From a bacterium (GTDB lineage: Bacteria > ARS69): 11,889 nt of DNA. The stretch spans positions 1-11,889 of the forward strand of contig JALGZO010000413.1 in NCBI GenBank assembly GCA_025774865.1. The letters run 5' to 3'. This document shows positions 6,339-11,889 of this stretch, piece after piece (the first letter of the stretch is position 1; every line of letters begins with the position of its first letter). Position numbers and translations under genes: made by a program. The notes below the pieces were generated by a model. It saw only the letters and a program-made list of their open reading frames with translations, made no database searches and was not told where the DNA came from.

Positions 6339-7658
6339 CTACCGCTCCATCGCCTCGAACGACTCACGCAGGGCGGTCAACGCTTCGTCCACCTCGGAAG
6401 CCCCGACGGTGAGAGGGGGCGAGATCCGAATCGCGTTGCCGGCCAGTCCCCCTTTGCCGATGAGCAGGCCACGCTTCTTGGTCTCTTCGAAGAGACGCGC
6501 AGTCGCGGCCGGGTCCGGAGTCCGGTCGCCACCGGCCTCGTCCACGACGAGTTCGATCGCCTGCATGAGGCCCTTGCCGCGCACGTCGCCGATCTTCTTC
6601 GGGAAGCGGTCCTGCAGCTCCTCGAGGCCGGCGCGGAGCCGTGCGCCCGTCGTCTCCGCGTTCTTCGTGAGATTCTCGCTCTCGATCACGTCGAGGGTCG
6701 CGTTCGCGGCGGCGCAGGAGACGGGATTCCCGCCGAACGTCGAGATCGTGAGCTTCTGGAACGAGTCCGCGATCTCGGGAGTCGCGATCGCGACGGCGAG
6801 CGGCATGCCGTTCGCGATGCCCTTCGCCATCGTCATGATGTCCGGCGTGACTCCCCAATGCTGGATTCCGAACATGTGTGTCCCGGTGCGTCCGAAGCCG
6901 GTCTGCACTTCGTCGCAAATGAAGACACCGCCGTACTTACGGACGATCTCGACGGCGATCTCGAAGTACTCCGGCGGGGGTGTTATGAAGCCGCCGACAC
7001 CCTGGATCGGCTCCGCGAGAAAGCCCGCGATGCGTCCGGTCGTCGTGGTCTGGATGAGCTCCTCGATGTCTTTCGCGCACTTGATCCCGCAGCTCGGGTA
7101 CTCGAGCCCGAGCGGGCAGCGGTAGCAGTAGGGAGACATCGCGTGTTTGATCCCGGGCACCTGCGTGGGGACCGCCCGCCAGCTCGCGTGACCGGTGAGC
7201 GCCTGCGACAGAGTGCCGCGACCGGCATAGCCGTGCCTGAGCGCAATGATCTCCTGCGCGCCGGTGAACACCTGGGCCAAGACGACGGCGGTGTCGTCCG
7301 CCTCCGTTCCGGATGCGTTGAAAATGCTCTTCCGGAGATTCCCCGGCGCGAGGCGAGCGAGGCGCTCGGCGAGCTCCACGACGGGGATGGTGGGATAGAG
7401 GCTCGAGACGTGGCCGAGTCTCTTCACCTGGGCCTGGATCGCGTCGGTCACCCGCGCATCGCAGTGCCCGATGGAAACCGTCAGGATCCCGCCGAAGAAG
7501 TCCAGGTACTCGTGGCCGTCCGTGTCCCGGACGTGCATCCCCTGTCCGCTCTCGAGCACGAGCGGCTCTTCGTAGTAATTCGCGACGGCGGGCAGCAGAT
7601 ACTCGCGGTGCTTGCGACGCGCTTCGTCGGCACCGGTCTCGATGTTCACGTCACTCAT
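6339..7658 (-). CDS. Class III (AGXT2-like) aminotransferase, probable beta-alanine/3-aminoisobutyrate transaminase
   Basis: PLP enzyme expected to convert beta-alanine (from uracil) to malonate semialdehyde, and 3-aminoisobutyrate (from thymine) to methylmalonate semialdehyde, with pyruvate, glyoxylate or 2-oxoglutarate as acceptor. 439 residues from ATG 7658. Fold-type I features: FNASGTEADDTA (113-124), FLAEPIQGVGGF (213-224), ICDEVQTGFGRTG (247-259) with Asp249 contacting the PLP ring, TMAKGIANG (276-284) with Schiff-base Lys279, and TFGGNPVSCAA (307-317). A cysteine cluster C178/C181/C190/C194 (YCYRCP...SCGIKC) sits where related AGXT2 enzymes also carry several Cys. The frame is open far upstream into hydA, but ATG 7658 follows GAGGAG and overlaps the hydA stop as ATGA, so it is the start. 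The family is certain; the substrate comes mainly from the operon. Confidence 0.93.
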   Translation of the reverse strand: MSDVNIETGADEARRKHREYLLPAVANYYEEPLVLESGQGMHVRDTDGHEYLDFFGGILTVSIGHCDARVTDAIQAQVKRLGHVSSLYPTIPVVELAERLARLAPGNLRKSIFNASGTEADDTAVVLAQVFTGAQEIIALRHGYAGRGTLSQALTGHASWRAVPTQVPGIKHAMSPYCYRCPLGLEYPSCGIKCAKDIEELIQTTTTGRIAGFLAEPIQGVGGFITPPPEYFEIAVEIVRKYGGVFICDEVQTGFGRTGTHMFGIQHWGVTPDIMTMAKGIANGMPLAVAIATPEIADSFQKLTISTFGGNPVSCAAANATLDVIESENLTKNAETTGARLRAGLEELQDRFPKKIGDVRGKGLMQAIELVVDEAGGDRTPDPAATARLFEETKKRGLLIGKGGLAGNAIRISPPLTVGASEVDEALTALRESFEAMER

Positions 7659-9064
7659 GAGGTGCTCCTCGCGAGAACGGGCGGAGTCAGAGGAGCCGGG
7701 TTCCGCGCCAGGAACCGGCCCGCTCCCCGCTCCACGCGAAGGTCGCCGTCCCGGTAAACGATGTGCCCGTTCGCGACGACAGTGGACGGCACACCCTTCA
7801 CCTGGAAACCTTCGAATATGTTCTCGTCGTTCTGGTAGGCGTGGGTCCGAGCCGAGATCGTGCGACTCCCCTCCGGATCCCACACCACGATATCGGCGTC
7901 GGCGCCGACGGTGATCGATCCCTTGCGCGGGTAGAGATGGAAGATCTTCGCTGCCCGCGTCGACGTGAGGTCGACGAACTGCTGACGAGTGAGCCGTCCG
8001 GGCGACACGCCGTGGTGCCACAGAAGAGATAGTCGGTCCTGGATGCCGCCCGCGCCGTTCGGGATGAAGCGGAAGTCGGCTCTTCCCATCTCCTTCTGCT
8101 CGCGCGAGAAGGTGATGTGGTCGGTGCCGACGGTCTGGAGAATCCCGGAGGTCAGGGCGTTCCAGAGAACCTCTTGGTGTCCCTTCGGGCGAATCGGCGG
8201 GCTCATGACGTAGGCGGCCCCGTCGAAGTCCGGTTTCTCGTAGACCGAATCGTCGAGGAGCAGGTACTGCGGGCAGGTCTCGCCGTAGCAGATCTGGCCG
8301 CGCTCCCGCGCCTCCGCGAGGGCCTGCACGGCCTCGGAGCACGTCATGTGCACGATGTACGCGGTCGCTCCCGTGTGCGCCGCGATCATCAGGACGCGGT
8401 TCGTCGCCTCGCCCTCGACGGGGGAGGGGCGCGACTGCGCGTGATACTTCGGCTCCGTCTTTCCTTCGCCGAAGAGACGATTCTGGAGCTCCGCGACCAT
8501 CTCGCCGTGTTCGGCGTGAACGGTCACGACCGCTCCGTACTTCGCGGCCGCCTTCATGGCGCCGATGATCTCGCTATCCTCGACGCCGAATGCTCCCTTG
8601 TACGCGAGGAAGATCTTGATGGAGGTGATGCCTTCTTCCTGGACGGCCTTGCGCAACCACTCGTCGCTCTTCTCGCCCCAGCACGTCACGGCCATGTGGT
8701 ACGTGTAATCCGCCGTTGCGATCTTCGACTTCTCACGCCAGTCGGCGAGGACTTCCATGGCGTCGTCGTTCCGGCCCGGGATGCAGAAGTCGATGAAGGT
8801 CGTGGTGCCGCCGGCGAGGCCGGCCGCGCCGCCCGTTTCGTAGTCGTCGAGCGAGACCGTCCCCATGAATGGCAGCGCCATGTGTACGTGAGGATCGAGG
8901 CCGCCCGGAAAGACGAATTGACCCGAGGCGTCGATCACTTCGTCTCCGGGCCCTGCGTCGAGATCCGGCGCGATCTGGACGATCACGCCGTCGCCGCAAC
9001 GGATGTCGAGAATGGCCTCGTCCAGAGCCGTAACCACGGTGCCGTTCTTGATCAAGATCCCCAT
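7655..9064 (-). CDS. hydA: Dihydropyrimidinase / D-hydantoinase
   Basis: Cytoplasmic dinuclear zinc amidohydrolase (EC 3.5.2.2) opening dihydrouracil to N-carbamoyl-beta-alanine, or dihydrothymine to N-carbamoyl-beta-aminoisobutyrate. 469 residues, usual length. All metal ligands known from bacterial hydantoinases are visible at nearly the same numbering: His59 and His61 (GLDPHVHM), carboxylated Lys150 with Tyr155 (SIKIFLAYK), His183 (VHAEHGE), His239 (IVHMTC) and Asp315 (VGTDHITF). The substrate-side loops (GETCPQYL, IPNGAGGIQDR) are also intact. ATG 9064 is preceded by AGGAG that overlaps the upstream ureidopropionase stop (gap 9 nt). The 3' end overlaps the aminotransferase ATG by 4 nt. 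Because preTA and a ureidopropionase are in the same operon, a dihydropyrimidinase role is preferred over hydantoin or allantoin metabolism. Confidence 0.96.
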   Translation of the reverse strand: MGILIKNGTVVTALDEAILDIRCGDGVIVQIAPDLDAGPGDEVIDASGQFVFPGGLDPHVHMALPFMGTVSLDDYETGGAAGLAGGTTTFIDFCIPGRNDDAMEVLADWREKSKIATADYTYHMAVTCWGEKSDEWLRKAVQEEGITSIKIFLAYKGAFGVEDSEIIGAMKAAAKYGAVVTVHAEHGEMVAELQNRLFGEGKTEPKYHAQSRPSPVEGEATNRVLMIAAHTGATAYIVHMTCSEAVQALAEARERGQICYGETCPQYLLLDDSVYEKPDFDGAAYVMSPPIRPKGHQEVLWNALTSGILQTVGTDHITFSREQKEMGRADFRFIPNGAGGIQDRLSLLWHHGVSPGRLTRQQFVDLTSTRAAKIFHLYPRKGSITVGADADIVVWDPEGSRTISARTHAYQNDENIFEGFQVKGVPSTVVANGHIVYRDGDLRVERGAGRFLARNPAPLTPPVLARSTS

Positions 9065-9073
9065 GTCACTCTC

Positions 9074-9946
<873 letters not shown>

Positions 9947-9980
9947 GGGCTCCCCCCTGGTCGGCTTCCCCGCGGCCTCC

Positions 9981-11444
9981 CTACTCCCACCGCGAGATCA
10001 CGATCTTCTTGTCCGTGAAGAAGTCGAAGGCCTCTCGTCCGTGCGCCTTCAGGTCCCCGAAGAACGAACCCTTGGCCCCGCCGAACCCGAAGAAAGACAT
10101 GGGAGCGGCGACGCCGATGTTCACGCCGGTCATGCTGGCCTCGACGTTGTACTTGAATTCGCGCGCGTGCTTCCCACTCGTCGTGAAGATCGAGGTCGCG
10201 TTCGCGAGCGGGTGAGCGTGAATCGTGTCCAGCGCTTGCTCCAGGTCGTTGACCTGGGTGAGGCAGAGCACCGGCCCGAAGATCTCCTCCTGAGCGATGA
10301 CCATCTCCGGTCTGACGTTGTCGAAGAGCGTGGGACCCACGAAGTAGCCGCCGTCCCCTTCGGCGTCGGCCGGCCGACCGTCCACGACGAGCTCCGCGCC
10401 CTCCTCGATGCCCCGGTTGATGTATCCCACGACGCGTTCGCGGTGGGCGGCCGAGATGACCGGTCCCATCTCCGTCTCGTCGTTCGAACCGTCACCCATC
10501 TTCAGGTTTCGGGCCCGTTCCTCGAGGCCGCGCCGGACGCGGTCATGCGAATCACCCACGGTCAGGACCACGGCGCCCGCGAGGCAGCGCTCTCCGGCGC
10601 ACCCGTAGGCCGACTCGGTGATGGCGTTCAGAGCACGGTCCAGGTCGGCGTCGGGCATCACGACGAGGAAGTTCTTCGCGCCGCCCAGCGCCTGCACCCG
10701 CTTGCCGGCGGCGGCCGCCGTCTCGTACACGTGTTTCGCGACGGGGCTCGACCCCACGAACGACACTCCGACGATGTCCGGATGGGCGAGAATCGCGTTC
10801 ACGCAGTCCTTGCCGCCGTTGACGAGGTTCAAGACCCCGGGAGGGAAGCCGGCCTCCTCGATCAGGCCGAAGATGAAGCGCTGCGAGAGCGGCACCTGCT
10901 CCGACGGTTTACACACGAACGTGTTTCCGCACGCGACCGCAAACGGGTAGAACCAGAGCGGAACCATCGCGGGGAAATTGAACGGCGCGATACACGCGAA
11001 GACGCCGAGCGGCTGCCGGATCGATTCGCAGTCGATCCCGGTCGCGACGTCCTCGATCGCCATGCCCATGAGGAGCGAGGGCGCGCCGGCCGCGACCTCC
11101 ACGCATTCGATGCCCCGCCGCACGCTGCCCCGGGATTCGGGTAGCGTCTTGCCGTTCTCCGTCGTACAGATGCGGGCGAGCTCCTCGGCGTGCTCTTCGA
11201 GGAGAAACTTCAGCTGAAAGAGGAAGCGAGCCCGCTCTACGGGAGGTACCCGCCGCCACGAGTCGTAAGCCCCGCGGGCGGCGCGGGCGGCGCGATCCAC
11301 GTCCGCGGCACCGCCCAGCGGCACCTCGGCGATGACCTCGCCGGTCGCGGGGTTTCGAACCTCCCCGACGGTGGGCGCATCCGCGTCGATCCACTCGCCC
11401 CCGACGAAGTTCTTCAGCCTCTCGACACCCGTGTGGACTACCAT
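9981..11444 (-). CDS. mmsA: CoA-acylating (methyl)malonate-semialdehyde dehydrogenase
   Basis: NAD- and CoA-dependent aldehyde dehydrogenase (MmsA/IolA type, EC 1.2.1.27/1.2.1.18) turning malonate semialdehyde into acetyl-CoA and methylmalonate semialdehyde into propionyl-CoA with CO2 loss, which drains the pathway into central metabolism. 487 residues, the usual length. Marks: IAPFNFPAMVPLW (152-164), FVGSSPVAKHVYE (229-241), catalytic Cys287 in CAGERCLAG, and AQEEIFGPVL (384-393). Residues 251-257 read QALGGAK: the Glu general base of hydrolytic aldehyde dehydrogenases (ELGG) is Ala here, as known for CoA-acylating members. Arg109 and Arg286 correspond to the substrate-carboxylate arginines described in the B. 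subtilis enzyme. ATG 11444 follows GGGAGG. It is first in the operon and divergent from the right-hand gene. Confidence 0.96.
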   Translation of the reverse strand: MVVHTGVERLKNFVGGEWIDADAPTVGEVRNPATGEVIAEVPLGGAADVDRAARAARGAYDSWRRVPPVERARFLFQLKFLLEEHAEELARICTTENGKTLPESRGSVRRGIECVEVAAGAPSLLMGMAIEDVATGIDCESIRQPLGVFACIAPFNFPAMVPLWFYPFAVACGNTFVCKPSEQVPLSQRFIFGLIEEAGFPPGVLNLVNGGKDCVNAILAHPDIVGVSFVGSSPVAKHVYETAAAAGKRVQALGGAKNFLVVMPDADLDRALNAITESAYGCAGERCLAGAVVLTVGDSHDRVRRGLEERARNLKMGDGSNDETEMGPVISAAHRERVVGYINRGIEEGAELVVDGRPADAEGDGGYFVGPTLFDNVRPEMVIAQEEIFGPVLCLTQVNDLEQALDTIHAHPLANATSIFTTSGKHAREFKYNVEASMTGVNIGVAAPMSFFGFGGAKGSFFGDLKAHGREAFDFFTDKKIVISRWE

Positions 11445-11584
11445 GACGACCTCCCGGTAGGGGGCAGCCCACGAAGCTAGCAGAGACCTCAGAACATAAC
11501 AAGTAGGCAGCCAACGGCTTACCGCGGGGGCGGCGGTCGAATCCGGGATTCACCGTCGCCGACGGCGGCTGCTAGTCTGACGTG
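11445..11584. promoter_or_regulatory. Divergent intergenic region, likely operon promoter and control region
   Basis: This 140-nt gap separates the start of the pyrimidine operon (minus) from the start of the secreted-protein gene (plus). It is the only upstream space in front of the six-gene run, so the operon promoter should be here. The most AT-rich patch is around 11491-11504 (agaacataacaagt on the plus strand; TATGTT on the minus strand is a possible -10), but I find no convincing paired -35. A strong ribosome binding site (GGGAGG) lies just before ATG 11444. An imperfect inverted repeat occupies the other half. No regulator gene is visible in the window. Confidence 0.5.
11531..11558. 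repeat. Imperfect inverted repeat (operator or hairpin candidate)
   Basis: The left arm CGGCGGTCGAATCC (11531-11544) pairs with the right arm GGATTCACCGTCG (11546-11558) around a single central G. The inner GAATCC/GGATTC is perfect; one bulged C (11538) and one wobble/mismatch lie further out. No gene ends here and there is no T-run, so it is not a good terminator. Its place between divergent starts suits a dimeric regulator site, or a hairpin just upstream of the right-hand gene. Function is inference. Confidence 0.5.
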
Positions 11585-11889
11585 ATGAGACTGTCCTTCC
11601 TTCGACTCCGTGACTGGTCGGGTCTGGTCGGTGCGCTGTGGGCGGGGCTGGCGTCGTCGCCGGTCCGAGCCGACGACTGGCCCTTCGACGACCAGTACGA
11701 ATCCACGCTCCTCTTTCTTCACGCGTATCTCGACTACGCGTTCCATCCGCTCTGGGAGCGCGAGTGGGAGCGAGGGCTCGTCGCCGGCAACGGGCTCCGA
11801 GGAACCGCCGGCAGCGTCTCGACCGATGACTTGCTGACGCTCGTCCAGGTCGACGTCTCCCAGCCGATCGGCCACGGCTTTCGAATTCT
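11585..11889 (+). CDS. Unrecognised secreted protein (3' end beyond window)
   Basis: The 101 visible residues start at ATG 11585, with an in-frame GTG directly before it at 11582; an in-frame TAG at 11573 excludes a longer form. Residues 1-29 look like a signal peptide: basic MRLSFLRLR, hydrophobic GLVGALWAGLA, then SSPVRA before DD, a good AxA-type cleavage. The mature start is acidic and aromatic-rich (DDWPFDDQYEST, LLFLHAYLDYAFHPLWE), followed by a Gly-rich part and alternating polar/hydrophobic residues (LLTLVQVDVSQ) that could begin a beta-barrel or beta-rich envelope protein. I do not recognise the family. No clear Shine-Dalgarno precedes it. It is divergent from the pyrimidine operon, so it could share regulation, but no metabolic link is visible. 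Confidence 0.7.
   Translation, partial: MRLSFLRLRDWSGLVGALWAGLASSPVRADDWPFDDQYESTLLFLHAYLDYAFHPLWEREWERGLVAGNGLRGTAGSVSTDDLLTLVQVDVSQPIGHGFRI

Noticed and set aside
4798-7125. 775-codon open frame on the plus strand
   Set aside because: It is fully antisense to preA, preT and the aminotransferase, all with intact motifs. Long antisense frames are expected in GC-rich genes, and the translation is Arg/His-rich without family features.
7659-8342. Long N-terminal extension of the aminotransferase frame
   Set aside because: It overlaps conserved hydA sequence in another frame. The ATG at 7658 has a GAGGAG site and the family N-terminus.
11519-11875. 118-codon minus-strand frame at the right end
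   Set aside because: Mostly antisense to the secreted-protein gene, which has a convincing signal peptide; the reverse frame has no such support.

Overview
The window comes from a GC-rich bacterium, about two-thirds G+C by eye, with strong G/C preference at third codon positions. Secreted proteins with AxA-type signal peptides and a sodium-coupled transporter fit a free-living heterotroph. I see no marker gene that fixes a phylum, so taxonomy is left open.

The core is a six-gene minus-strand operon (about 11444 down to 3606) that encodes the whole reductive pyrimidine catabolic pathway. In order of transcription it holds: CoA-acylating (methyl)malonate-semialdehyde dehydrogenase (mmsA), beta-ureidopropionase, dihydropyrimidinase (hydA), an AGXT2-like class III beta-alanine aminotransferase, and the two subunits of NAD-dependent dihydropyrimidine dehydrogenase (preT, preA). 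Gaps are 34, 9, -4, 2 and -8 nt, so one transcript with translational coupling is likely. Predicted chemistry: uracil or thymine -> dihydro form (PreTA) -> N-carbamoyl-beta-amino acid (HydA) -> beta-alanine or 3-aminoisobutyrate + NH3 + CO2 (ureidopropionase) -> malonate or methylmalonate semialdehyde (aminotransferase) -> acetyl-CoA or propionyl-CoA (MmsA). Catalytic residues are intact in all six.

Left of the operon are two plus-strand genes that converge on it: an NCS2/NAT nucleobase permease (1294-2619), probably the uptake step, and a secreted TIM-barrel glycosidase resembling GH113 (2699 onward). Both look damaged at the 3' end. The permease has apparently lost its last membrane helix through an internal deletion with a frameshift. 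The glycosidase loses recognisable sequence exactly where preA ends, and its frame then runs about 400 nt antisense to preA. At the far left, divergent from the permease, is a DASS-family sodium:dicarboxylate/sulfate symporter cut by the window edge. At the far right, divergent from mmsA across about 140 nt with a long imperfect inverted repeat, begins an unrecognised secreted protein cut by the right edge.

The pathway itself is known. The unusual points are its compact, roughly reverse-order single operon, the two damaged plus-strand 3' ends, and a few small regulatory candidates. I saw no CRISPR array, tRNA, rRNA, transposase or phage gene.
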